From: Bifidobacterium apri
Lineage (GTDB): Bacteria > Actinomycetota > Actinomycetes > Actinomycetales > Bifidobacteriaceae
Reading direction: 5' to 3'
DNA length: 64,000 nt
Assembly: GCF_009299485.1 (NCBI RefSeq)
Contig: NZ_WBSO01000004.1
Coordinates: 147,447-211,446 of the forward strand
In this document: in pieces, positions 43,961-52,276 of the stretch
Position numbering within the stretch: the stretch's first letter is position 1
How the letters are laid out: each line of letters begins with the position of its first letter
Made by a program: the position numbers and the translations under genes
Notes under the pieces: model-generated
Told to the model about the DNA's origin: nothing
The model's input: only the letters and a program-made list of their open reading frames with translations
Database searches by the model: none

Positions 43961-45937
43961 TCACTGTTGACTGGTACCGCTATCCTGGTCAGACACGCCC
44001 CACGGGGTCGTCGGTGCAATCGGGAATTGGGGAGTGATGCCGTTGCCGAAATCCATGGAATCTGTTGGAACTGCTGGCGTGATGGGTTGTTCAGGGGCAG
44101 CCGGGGTCACGGTTGGCTGGCCGGCGAGCGGGAACTGCTGAGCTGGAACGTGGACCTCATCAGTGGAGAAAGATACTGATTGGAGAGCCTGAGCCGGGTC
44201 GGTCGGCATGACCGGGGTTTGCGGTTCTGACATGAAGTTGAAATCAGCATCGGGTGTGTACGTTTCGGTTGGCATCTGGATGCCGTGCACGGTCTGCGGC
44301 TGAACCGCAGGCATATCGGGCACGCCGAGCGACGATGGGGTGAATGTGACCCCCGGCATTGCGGCGAGAACGGCTCCGGTGGTATTCGTTTCCGCCGGCG
44401 TGGGCTGTGAGGTTGCCTGTTGTTCGGTTGCCGCCTGGTCGGCAGCGGATGCCGATTGGATATCCGCCGGTTGCATCGATGCAGGGTTTGCCGCGATCGA
44501 CTGGTCGGAGCTGGACACGGCAGCCGTCTCGAACGGCTGTGGTGTCCAGGCGCCGGGCTGCGTCATGGTCGTCTGCGGGAGAACTGATGGCGCGTCTGTC
44601 GACTGTGCTGTGTTCGGCTGTTCGGTGTTTGTTTGCGCATATGCTTGGCCGCCGGTCAGAGGGAAATCCATGGGGGCAGCTGTTGCCGGAGCCTGCGCGA
44701 TACCGGACAGCTGCCATGCGGGCGCTGCCTGTGCCGGGATTTGCGGTGTTTGCGCGTTCCATGGCGTTGCTTGGGTGTTTTGCGCCGTTGGCTGTTGCGC
44801 TGGCAACGATTGTTGCGGTTGTTGCGGTTGCTGGAAGGAATATGATGATGCAGCCGGAGTCTGGAACGCGTCGTCAGATTTGGTAGTGGGTGCCTGTACC
44901 GCTGGTATCGGCGTGACGGTCCGCTCGTCCTGTGCCATTTGCATGGCTTGCAGCTGCTGCGCCGGCGCTCCGAAATCAGGCATGTGCATCTGCGGGGAGG
45001 CGCCAAATTGCGGGGCATCACCGAACTGCGGGGCGCTGCTGGGCTGCGGGGCGCCGCCAAACTGCGGGGCACTACCAAACTGTTGGTCGCGCTGGAGAAG
45101 TCCTGCGCCAATCGCAACATTCGTCATGCCTTGCGTATTCGCCATGCCTTGCACGTTCGGCGCAGCCCCAGGCAGCATGTTCCCGCCATTGGCCTGCGCT
45201 GCCGGAGTGGTCTGCGCGGCCGGAGCGGTTTGCGCGGCCGGAGCTTGAATCGGAGCCGTCGGCTGGTAGGTCATCCCGGCTTGCATACCGACATTCGGCG
45301 TTGTCACCTGGCCGCTGCCGGGAACCCAGACCATGCTGGTCTTGTCGAAACGTGCACCCTCTGGCTTCGAGGAACCCGCGAGAAGCCATACCCATACCAC
45401 CGCGTCAAGTATGAAGCCAATCATCATCACCGTGAAGCCGCCTGCCGCCGCGCCCATCGCGTCATTGAACTGTCTGTTTGTCAGATACATTATGGCTAAT
45501 CCGACGATGATGCCTGCGATCGATGGGATCGAGGGCGCGAAAATCCACCAGCCGGAACGATTCGTGTCGTGCAAGCGCCTGAACGTCAACGTGATGAGAG
45601 GCAGCATCGACACAAATATCAGCGCATCAAGTATCAGCGCGAGCGTCTCTTGGTGGTGTTGTTCTGTGACAACTACCGCGGAATACAGCACAGAACTCAA
45701 TATGCATAGGTACAGGTACGCCCACCAGAATTCGCTTCTCGACGCGCGCCCGGAAAACACGAAATACTTGCGGTACATGCGCGCGATCGCTTTCGGGAAC
45801 GAGCAGCCGTAGCATGGCAGCTCAAGTTCTGAATCTTGGTACACAGGTCCGTGCATCTGATTGAACGCGGCCGGCGACCATGCCGGACCTCCCGCCATCG
45901 GGTTGCCGCCATTGAGATTGTCGCTTGGATTGCTCAT
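43961..45937 (-). CDS. DUF805 membrane protein with long Gln/Pro/Ala-rich tail
   Basis: 658 residues. About residues 46-165 are a DUF805 domain: YFVFSGRASRSEFWWAYLYL, then four helices with LTFRRLHDTNRSGWW between them. The remaining 450 residues are low complexity (Gln, Ala, Pro, Thr), with APQFG repeats near 285-320 coded by repeated DNA at about 45000-45085. The tail is predicted cytoplasmic or disordered. Start at MSNPSDNL with AGAAGGAATCCCT upstream. DUF805 proteins have no established function. Confidence 0.88.
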   Translation of the reverse strand: MSNPSDNLNGGNPMAGGPAWSPAAFNQMHGPVYQDSELELPCYGCSFPKAIARMYRKYFVFSGRASRSEFWWAYLYLCILSSVLYSAVVVTEQHHQETLALILDALIFVSMLPLITLTFRRLHDTNRSGWWIFAPSIPSIAGIIVGLAIMYLTNRQFNDAMGAAAGGFTVMMIGFILDAVVWVWLLAGSSKPEGARFDKTSMVWVPGSGQVTTPNVGMQAGMTYQPTAPIQAPAAQTAPAAQTTPAAQANGGNMLPGAAPNVQGMANTQGMTNVAIGAGLLQRDQQFGSAPQFGGAPQPSSAPQFGDAPQFGASPQMHMPDFGAPAQQLQAMQMAQDERTVTPIPAVQAPTTKSDDAFQTPAASSYSFQQPQQPQQSLPAQQPTAQNTQATPWNAQTPQIPAQAAPAWQLSGIAQAPATAAPMDFPLTGGQAYAQTNTEQPNTAQSTDAPSVLPQTTMTQPGAWTPQPFETAAVSSSDQSIAANPASMQPADIQSASAADQAATEQQATSQPTPAETNTTGAVLAAMPGVTFTPSSLGVPDMPAVQPQTVHGIQMPTETYTPDADFNFMSEPQTPVMPTDPAQALQSVSFSTDEVHVPAQQFPLAGQPTVTPAAPEQPITPAVPTDSMDFGNGITPQFPIAPTTPWGVSDQDSGTSQQ

Positions 45938-46073
45938 AGGGATTCCTTCTCTCAAGCCATAGCACAAGTATAAATGAGAAAATCTGAATTCGGTGTAACT
46001 TCATGGCGAATTTGTGATTGTTTGATGAAAAGTCTGTTCGCGCGTACATTCGCGGTACGTCCCTCACGCGCGG

Positions 46074-46079
46074 CACAAT
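46074..46079 (+). promoter_or_regulatory. Candidate -10 for leaderless gltX mRNA
   Basis: CACAAT ends seven bases before the gltX ATG and no Shine-Dalgarno site is present, so transcription may start on the ATG. Confidence 0.35.
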
Positions 46080-46086
46080 AGAGCGT

Positions 46087-47622
46087 ATGACCGAAGCTGA
46101 CAACAAAGAAACCAAGGACACCAAGCCTGAGCTGCCGAAGGACGTGCGCGTGCGCTTCTGCCCGTCGCCGACCGGCACGCCGCATGTGGGCATGGTTCGT
46201 ACCGCCCTGTTCAACTGGGCGGAGGCCCGCCATACGCACGGCACCTTCGTGTTCCGTATCGAAGACACCGACGCTCAGCGTGATAGCGAGGAAAGCTACA
46301 ACCAGATTCTTGACGCGCTCAAGTGGCTGCATATCGACTGGGACGAGGGCATCGAGGTCGGCGGCCCGGACGGTCCGTACCGCCAGTCCGAGCGCACGCA
46401 GATTTACAAGGACGTCGCCGCAAAGCTGCTTGAAGCAGGGTATGCCTATGAGTCGTATTCGACCCCTGAAGAGATCGAAGCTCGCAATGTCGCCGCCGGG
46501 CGCCCGAAGGCTTTCGGCTACGACGGTTATGACCGAAACCTGACTGAAGAACAGAAAGCAGCCTTCCGTGCCGAGGGTCGCAAGCCGGCGCTGCGCATCC
46601 GCATGCCTGATGAAGACATCGCCTTTGACGATTTGATTCGCGGGCGCATCGAGTTCAAGGCCGGTTCCGTGCCGGATTACGTGATCGTCCGCCCGAACGG
46701 CGACCCGCTGTACACGCTCACCAACCCGGTGGATGATGCGATGATGCGCATCAACGTCGTGCTGCGCGGCGAGGATCTCCTGAGCTCCACCCCGCGTCAG
46801 ATCGTGCTGTACCGCTATCTCATCAAGCTCGGCATCGCCAAGGAAGTCCCGCTGTTCGGCCACATGCCGTACGTCATGGGCGAAGGCAAGAAGAAGCTGT
46901 CGAAGCGCGATCCGGAATCCAACCTGTTCCTGCACCGTGAAAACGGCTTCATTTCCGAAGGCCTGCTCAACTACCTTGCTCTGCTCGGCTGGTCGATCGC
47001 GCCCGACCGCGATGTGTTCTCGATGGACGAGATGATCGAGAAGTTCGATGTGCGCGATGTGAAGGCGAATCCGGCTCACTTCGACCTGGACAAGGCGATT
47101 TCGATCAATGCGGAGCATATCCGCATGCTGGAACCGCAGGACTTCCTCAACCGTTCCGTGCCGTACCTGCATCGCGACGGCGTAGTGTCCGCCGACAGCT
47201 GGGACGCCCTGACTGATCGCGAGCGTGAGATTCTCACGGCCGCCGCCCCGCTGGTGCAGCCGCGTGTGCGTCTGCTGGGCGAGGTGTCCGGCATGGTCGG
47301 CAGCCTGCTGAGTGAGGAGCCGTATATCGAGCCTGCCGCGGATGCGCGCAAGACGCTCAAGGATTCAGCCGGTGAGGTGCTCGACAAGGCGATCGCAACG
47401 CTTGAGGGTGTGGATGAGGCCGATTGGAAGGCTGAATCGTTGCACGAGACCCTGAATAAGGCGTTGGTTGAGGACGCCGGCTATAAGCCGCGTCTGGCCT
47501 TCGGTCCGGTGCGTGTCGCGGTGTCTGGTCGTCGTGTGTCGCCGCCGTTGTTCGAGTCGATGGAAATCATCGGCAAGCCGGTGACGGTTGCGCGTCTCAA
47601 GGGGCTGCGCGAGCACCTGTGA
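46087..47622 (+). CDS. gltX: Glutamate-tRNA ligase
   Basis: 511 residues. Class I synthetase: HIGH-type [11 protein letters not shown] near residue 30, [16 protein letters not shown], and KMSKS-type KKKLSKRDP near 270. It charges tRNA-Glu; in bacteria lacking GlnRS it also loads Glu on tRNA-Gln for later amidation. tRNA-Glu and tRNA-Gln genes lie directly downstream. The ATG lacks a ribosome site and may be leaderless. Confidence 0.97.
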   Translation: MTEADNKETKDTKPELPKDVRVRFCPSPTGTPHVGMVRTALFNWAEARHTHGTFVFRIEDTDAQRDSEESYNQILDALKWLHIDWDEGIEVGGPDGPYRQSERTQIYKDVAAKLLEAGYAYESYSTPEEIEARNVAAGRPKAFGYDGYDRNLTEEQKAAFRAEGRKPALRIRMPDEDIAFDDLIRGRIEFKAGSVPDYVIVRPNGDPLYTLTNPVDDAMMRINVVLRGEDLLSSTPRQIVLYRYLIKLGIAKEVPLFGHMPYVMGEGKKKLSKRDPESNLFLHRENGFISEGLLNYLALLGWSIAPDRDVFSMDEMIEKFDVRDVKANPAHFDLDKAISINAEHIRMLEPQDFLNRSVPYLHRDGVVSADSWDALTDREREILTAAAPLVQPRVRLLGEVSGMVGSLLSEEPYIEPAADARKTLKDSAGEVLDKAIATLEGVDEADWKAESLHETLNKALVEDAGYKPRLAFGPVRVAVSGRRVSPPLFESMEIIGKPVTVARLKGLREHL

Positions 47623-47768
47623 TGCTTGCGTGGTTTGCGGGCTTGGGCGGCATCGGCGGCGTTGGCTGTGCCGGGTGCCCAAGCCCTTGCCTTACGCGGC
47701 ATTCGGGGATAGACATGGCGCAGTCGGTACTGATTGAGCTGGGTGTCTAAGCCCTGACGGAAGCAGCG

Positions 47769-47806
47769 AAAGCGGTCTGGAACGTGATGATCCAGGCCGC
47801 TTTTGC
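47769..47806 (+). terminator. Terminator downstream of gltX
   Basis: Stem AAAGCGGTCTGGA / TCCAGGCCGCTTT (one G-T pair), 9-base loop, then TTGCATTT. Confidence 0.85.
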
Positions 47807-47834
47807 ATTTCGACACGCCGATGTGGTGGACGAT

Positions 47835-47863
47835 TTGCGTGGTGCAAGTATCCGCTGTATATT
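47835..47863 (+). promoter_or_regulatory. Promoter of the tRNA-Glu/tRNA-Gln unit
   Basis: TTGCGT (47835-47840) and TATATT (47858-47863) with the optimal 17-bp spacer; start expected near 47870, 35 bp before tRNA-Glu. Confidence 0.8.
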
Positions 47864-47904
47864 GTTCAACTGTTGCGTCGAGAGACGTAAACAGATAACT
47901 AAAC

Positions 47905-47977
47905 GCCCCCGTCGTCTAGCGGTCTAGGACTACGCCCTCTCACGGCGCCAACACCGGTTCAAATCCGGTCGGGGGTA
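47905..47977 (+). tRNA. tRNA-Glu (CTC)
   Basis: 73-nt cloverleaf: acceptor GCCCCCG paired with CGGGGGT, anticodon loop CTCTCAC giving CTC, T arm GGTTCAAATCC. CCA is not encoded. Confidence 0.96.
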
Positions 47978-48018
47978 CGACCGACGAAGCAGTTCCAAGA
48001 GCTGCGGCGCCTGCCAAT

Positions 48019-48093
48019 TGGGGTATGGTGTAATTGGCAACACAGGTGATTCTGGTTCATCCATTCTTGGTTCGAGTCCAGGTACCCCAGCCA
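48019..48093 (+). tRNA. tRNA-Gln (CTG), CCA encoded
   Basis: Acceptor TGGGGTA paired with TACCCCA, anticodon loop TTCTGGT giving CTG, T arm GGTTCGAGTCC, followed by an encoded CCA (48091-48093). Starts 41 bp after tRNA-Glu, so probably processed from one transcript. Confidence 0.96.
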
Positions 48094-48099
48094 ACGAGA

Positions 48100-48126
48100 A
48101 GCCACTGCGAAAGCGGTGGCTTTTTT
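48100..48126 (+). terminator. Terminator after tRNA-Gln
   Basis: Stem AGCCACTGC / GCGGTGGCT with GAAA loop and a T6 tract. Confidence 0.95.
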
Positions 48127-48173
48127 CGTATACTTACGGCTTCCTGCCGGCGACCAATACGCAACCATAACCC

Positions 48174-48270
48174 TCTGCCGATGCTTAGGGTGGTGTGAGT
48201 GTCGGCGGAAGCTGGATCATAACCTTCTGCCGACGCTGAGGGTGGTGTGAGCGTCGGTGGAAGCAGATGC
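48174..48270. repeat. Family A hairpin units, two in tandem (52 bp)
   Basis: TCTGCCGATGC-type unit at 48174 and TCTGCCGACGC-type unit at 48226, exactly 52 bp apart, each with an inverted GTCGG-GGAAGC arm. In the convergent gap between tRNA-Gln and the metallophosphoesterase gene. Confidence 0.82.
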
Positions 48271-48318
48271 ATGCAACACGGTGTCGTCAACACGAATGCG
48301 ATTGGCGTCCCAAGTTCC

Positions 48319-48572
48319 CCAAACTGTCTACGCTGAGCCCTCCGCTGGCGTAGACGGTTTGTACCGGATTACAAACTGGTGACGCTGACGGGGGCGTTAG
48401 CGCAGACAGTTTGTACCGGATCACAAACTGGTGATGCTGAGGGCGTCGTTAGCGTAGGCAGTTTGTGCTGGATTACAAACTGGTGATGCTGGCGGGGGTG
48501 TTGGCGTAGGCAGTTTGTGCTGGATTACAAACTGGTGACGCTGGCGGGGGCGTTGGCGTAGACAGTTTGGGA
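48319..48572. repeat. Family B: five 52-bp hairpin repeats
   Basis: Units start at 48319, 48371, 48423, 48475 and 48527, each exactly 52 bp. Each folds through ACAAACTG / CAGTTTGT outer arms and ACGCT / AGCGT inner arms, with an 8-base linker such as ACCGGATT. The array abuts the 3' end of the metallophosphoesterase gene. Confidence 0.92.
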
Positions 48573-48580
48573 GGCATGGT

Positions 48581-49888
48581 TTATTTCTTGCGTAGGGCGC
48601 GGCGCAGGCGACCGAGCAATCCGGGTTTGCGCAGCAGATTCATGGACTCGTCCAGTTGGTCCGCCTCGCTGGAAATCGCGAACGTGTAAGTCTTATGCGA
48701 ATTGGGCTTGCCTACCAGGTCACCGAATTCGAGCAGCTGGGTGCGCGGATGATACGGGTGTCGGATATCGAATTCGAACAATCGCGCAGCCACTCGCGCA
48801 GGAGCAGGCCCATATGACCCGAATCCACAGGTCGGGGAAGCCACCATCAGCATGCCATCGACTTCGCCCGCAAAGCCGTTGCGGTGATCATGCCCGGCAG
48901 CAACGGCGAAATATCGATTGTCTTTCGCAAGAATCGCGTATTCGCCGCTGTCAACATCCGGGCAGCTCACGCCTTCGCCCAGATAACTGCCTGGCAAAGT
49001 CTTGTCCTCATCGAGCACATAACTGTGACCGGAAAAAACGCGATACCCCTCCACTGCGTGCGCCGCATTCGGCGGAACGGATTTGAGCAGCCGGTAATAC
49101 TGCGGAATGGGGAAATGCTGGAACACCATCATGCGCGTGTGCAGAACATCTGGCATGAGATCCAAGAACTTCAGTGCCGCCTGCGATGGCGCACCATAGC
49201 CACCGGAACGGGCATAACTACCGGAATCGAGTACGGCCAGCGCCAGTACGGTACGTTTGCGTTCCACATCCATGACCGGCAGGGCGAGCGTACCCGCTTC
49301 ACACGGATAGATGCGTTGGTCGGGCAGCCCGGAATCGGGACGGGTGCGAGGCAGATCAGGACGTGACGCTGTTGATTCGGCGTTGAGACACCCGGGGGAT
49401 TCCCGGTAGATTGCGTCCATTTCTTCGCGGCTCAAACCGCACTGGCTGTCATGGTTACCGTATGTGACCGCCCATGGAATACCGCGTTCAATCAGCGGTT
49501 CGAGGATTGTGCTGATGCTTCGGCGAACCAAGTCGCGCGTGTGTTCGATTTGCTCGCCGCTGGCTTCGTTCTGCCGGAATCGGTCCAATGGCGTGCGCCA
49601 AGCGCGTTTTCGAAATGTGGCGGCGTATGCCTTGTCATAGCCGGCGATCTGATTGCCGGTGAAGATGACGATATCCGGGCGTGCCGCGTCCACAGCCGCG
49701 GTAATCAGACGTATCGTATCGCCGGAGATATTGGGGCCATCTTGGATGTCGGAAAGCTGCAGCACCCGGAATTTGCCTGACTCATGGAATTGCAGACGTC
49801 CCAGCCGCGCGGACACCGATGTCGGCCGGGGTGCGGCGCTGCGTGTTCCATGGTGTGGACGGCTGTCGGGACGTTGCTTGTCGTTCAT
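48581..49888 (-). CDS. Calcineurin-like metallophosphoesterase
   Basis: 435 residues. Metal motifs in order: QLSDIQDG (D-x-x-D variant), FTGNQIAG (usual GD replaced by GN), YGNHDSQ and, near the C-terminus, GHDHRNG. The pattern and the VLQLSDIQDGPNIS start resemble the Dcr2-like branch of the family. No signal peptide, cytoplasmic. The last 30 residues are basic. Start is uncertain: the chosen ATG gives MNDKQRPD; a frame 12 codons longer is open. Substrate unknown. Confidence 0.85.
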   Translation of the reverse strand: MNDKQRPDSRPHHGTRSAAPRPTSVSARLGRLQFHESGKFRVLQLSDIQDGPNISGDTIRLITAAVDAARPDIVIFTGNQIAGYDKAYAATFRKRAWRTPLDRFRQNEASGEQIEHTRDLVRRSISTILEPLIERGIPWAVTYGNHDSQCGLSREEMDAIYRESPGCLNAESTASRPDLPRTRPDSGLPDQRIYPCEAGTLALPVMDVERKRTVLALAVLDSGSYARSGGYGAPSQAALKFLDLMPDVLHTRMMVFQHFPIPQYYRLLKSVPPNAAHAVEGYRVFSGHSYVLDEDKTLPGSYLGEGVSCPDVDSGEYAILAKDNRYFAVAAGHDHRNGFAGEVDGMLMVASPTCGFGSYGPAPARVAARLFEFDIRHPYHPRTQLLEFGDLVGKPNSHKTYTFAISSEADQLDESMNLLRKPGLLGRLRRALRKK

Positions 49889-50084
49889 GACTTCAACACT
49901 AGTGCACCTTTGCGCCGATTGCATGTTGAGGTGCCATACAGTTTTTCGATATCATCCGGACGGCGACAGTTCACAGACAGACTGAACGAACCTGGATATC
50001 AAGCTGAATGATCTGCCATGCAATTGGGAGCGCGTCCCCAGTGTGCCGCATCGTTGCGCCAAGCATGGGCTGGTTATATATGAG

Positions 50085-50218
50085 GTACCGGCGAACGGAA
50101 CCTCTCCCGAGGCGATGTGAACTGGCGAGGTTTCGTCCGAAGCCCCATAACTATAATTGAACCTTCTTCTTCTCTTCTCTCTCCTTGGCCCCGGCGGAAA
50201 CGTCGGGGCTTCTCTTTT
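50085..50218 (+). ncRNA. Candidate small RNA with C/U-rich loop
   Basis: A promoter-like TTGCGC (50054-50059) and TATATG (50077-50082) with 17-bp spacer leads to about 130 bases with no coding frame, ending in a terminator: stem GCCCCGGCG / CGTCGGGGC with GAAA loop, then TTCTCTTTT. Just before the terminator is a 25-base C/U-only tract containing CTCTCTCCTT, complementary to a Shine-Dalgarno site. A perfect TATAAT at 50152-50157 could give a shorter version. Confidence 0.35.
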
Positions 50219-50314
50219 GCCGGGTTCCTCGGTTGTCGACATGGTCATTACGGATGTATTAGTTGATGCGGCATACAGAAATCAAGGGTATCGCTGTTGG
50301 AGCCTTGTTCAGAT

Positions 50315-50628
50315 GTGTATGTAAGAACATGCGCAACTCGACGTAACACCGTCGACAGTCACGCAATCAGGTGGGATTCGACGGGTTGCGTATGCCGCGG
50401 CACACGCAAACGTATTGGACGTCCTGATGGTGGGCTGAGTCTTGCGATATCCGACGGGTTGTGTATGTCTCGACATGCAGGACGTGACTGTCTGTTCTAT
50501 CCGGTTGCGGTGCTGAATGATAACCCGCGGACGATGCATGGCGGGAAATACGTGGCAGGATATTTCGTTGCAGGGAGGGTGTGAATCGTCTTCTATCCGA
50601 CGTGTGACGTATGTCGCGTCAATACGCG
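50315..50628. repeat. Palindrome array 2: five cores spaced exactly 73 bp
   Basis: Cores begin at 50315, 50388, 50461, 50534 (degenerate) and 50607. Same consensus arms as array 1 (GTTGCGTATG and CATACGCAAC). Here about 12 bp before the core is also shared (TCCGACGGGTT type). The last core ends 85 bp before the first ABC permease start. Confidence 0.83.
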
Positions 50629-50713
50629 CCCTGTCATATCTCCAATCATGTTGTATGATGGCTTCTGTCTTTATTGGAGGGCTGATAGCAAAGTCGCGGA
50701 AGGGGAGCCTAAG

Positions 50714-51460
50714 GTGTGGAGTACTCTCAGATTATCCGCGTATGTTCCCCGTTCGGAATGGTTCGCCCAAGCGATGTCGATATTCGTCAGGATTATCACC
50801 TTTCTGGCATTGGCTGGTGTATGGGCGCAGGCAGATACAGGGGATGGACGCGCATACTTGGTTTCGTATATGGCCATCGCGCAGGCGTTGGGTTTCCTGT
50901 TGCAACCCACGACCGCTATGGGGGATGACTTGGCGAACGGCACGGTCGCGACACGTATGCTGTGGCCGATGAGTCTCGTGAAATACTATGTTTCGCAATG
51001 GCTGGGCCATGTTATCGTCCCGTCGTTGATTTCAGGTTGCCTGATTCTTATGGCGTGGCATATCGCATGGTCAGGGTCTGTCCAGATGGGGCGTATTCCG
51101 GTTTTCTTGGTATCCCTGCTCTTAGGTGTGATAATCGGTATCGAGTTCGATTTCATATTCTCGATGCTGATTGTCAGAGTGGAGAATGAGACGTGGTTCG
51201 CGAACGCGATCCGATGGTCATTGGTTGCCATCTTCAATGGCTCGGTCATCCCTTTTGTGATTCTTCCCGAGAGCTGGCAAGGGGTGCTGCGTTGGCAGCC
51301 GTTCGCCTCGATGGCGAACATCCCTATCGATTTGTTGGTTTCGAGTGGATTCTCGCTTTCCTCGCTGGCCATCCAGCTGATATGGGTGGTCGTGTTCACC
51401 TTGGTATGTGTTCCGCTGTACCGGGCCACATGGAAGCGCATTACGGTGTTGGGAGGATGA
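50714..51460 (+). CDS. ABC-2 type permease, first subunit (exporter)
   Basis: 248 residues with six membrane helices. The GTG start is preferred because AGGGGAG lies 7-8 bases upstream; the longer frame from 50648 has none. The sequence (for example WPMSLVKYYVSQWLGHV) has the style of the DUF990/viologen-exporter group of ABC-2 permeases, which act as heteromeric pairs. Three bases separate it from the second permease gene. Substrate unknown. Confidence 0.85.
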   Translation: MWSTLRLSAYVPRSEWFAQAMSIFVRIITFLALAGVWAQADTGDGRAYLVSYMAIAQALGFLLQPTTAMGDDLANGTVATRMLWPMSLVKYYVSQWLGHVIVPSLISGCLILMAWHIAWSGSVQMGRIPVFLVSLLLGVIIGIEFDFIFSMLIVRVENETWFANAIRWSLVAIFNGSVIPFVILPESWQGVLRWQPFASMANIPIDLLVSSGFSLSSLAIQLIWVVVFTLVCVPLYRATWKRITVLGG

Positions 51461-51463
51461 CCT

Positions 51464-52276
51464 GTGCTTGACATGTTGAAAACCAGCATGCGTCTCGGAC
51501 TCGAGCCTATTATCGACGGCGGCGGGAGGGGACTGGTATGGATGTTCGGTGAACTGGTGTTGGCCGTCAGTGCGATTGTGCCGTCATTGGCCATGGCGTT
51601 TGCGTTGGGTCGAGTCGGTGACTGGACTCGTCAGGATTTGCTCTTCCTGGTCGGGTTCGTGTTGACCGCCCGGGGTCTCGCCCAAGTCGTCGGCGGAGGT
51701 AACATCCTGATGATCAGCAGGAAAATCGGCCGCGGGCAGCTTGACCACAACCTGTTGCAGCCGCTTCCGCTTTGGAAATCATTGGTTGTCGAGGGATTCG
51801 GTTCCCTTGACCTGATTGTCTCCCAGCTGCTTGGTGTGGGGTGTCTGTGTTGGGGATTGTCTTACGTCGCGCGACCGGAACCGGCATGGTGGTTCGCGCT
51901 GATTGTGAATATTGTGTGTGCGGCGGGTCTCGTCATAGCCACACAATATTTGTGGGGAACCCTCACGTTTTATGCTCCGCAATCCGCCGAGGAAATCAAC
52001 ACAATCACGGACGGGGCGATCAGCCAGTTGTCCGTGCTGCCATTGAATGGCGCGATACCGTTCGTTCGGGCTGTGTTGACTTCGATTCTGCCTGCGGCAA
52101 TGATCGGGGCGGTACCGGCTTCATACATGCTGCATGCATATGGTTGGCGGCTTTATACGATGCCCCTGTTCGCGTTGGCGTTCGGCATTATCACCATCGT
52201 TATTTTCAGGCAAGGACTACGTCACTATGGAAAATACAGTGTTTCCCGGTATTCGAGCTTCGGACATCGCCGTTAG
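51464..52276 (+). CDS. ABC-2 type permease, second subunit (exporter)
   Basis: 270 residues, six membrane helices. GGGNILMISRKIGRGQLDHNLLQPLP is typical of DUF990-like permeases, in which a D-x-L-L-x-P-x-P segment precedes helix 3. GTG start after GGGAGGATGACC. Its 3' end overlaps the ATPase gene by 50 bases. Forms the membrane pore with the first permease. Confidence 0.85.
   Translation: MLDMLKTSMRLGLEPIIDGGGRGLVWMFGELVLAVSAIVPSLAMAFALGRVGDWTRQDLLFLVGFVLTARGLAQVVGGGNILMISRKIGRGQLDHNLLQPLPLWKSLVVEGFGSLDLIVSQLLGVGCLCWGLSYVARPEPAWWFALIVNIVCAAGLVIATQYLWGTLTFYAPQSAEEINTITDGAISQLSVLPLNGAIPFVRAVLTSILPAAMIGAVPASYMLHAYGWRLYTMPLFALAFGIITIVIFRQGLRHYGKYSVSRYSSFGHRR

Larger units (their letters stand above)
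49889..50713. other. 825-bp divergent region: candidate small RNA and palindrome array 2
   Basis: Between the metallophosphoesterase and ABC exporter starts. No credible gene. It holds a possible promoter-terminator small RNA (50085-50218) and the second 73-bp palindrome array (50315-50628). Confidence 0.6.

Noticed and set aside
47905..48093. tRNA genes as integration site of a mobile element
   Set aside because: No integrase and no duplicated tRNA 3' end found downstream; neighbours are repeats and core-like genes.
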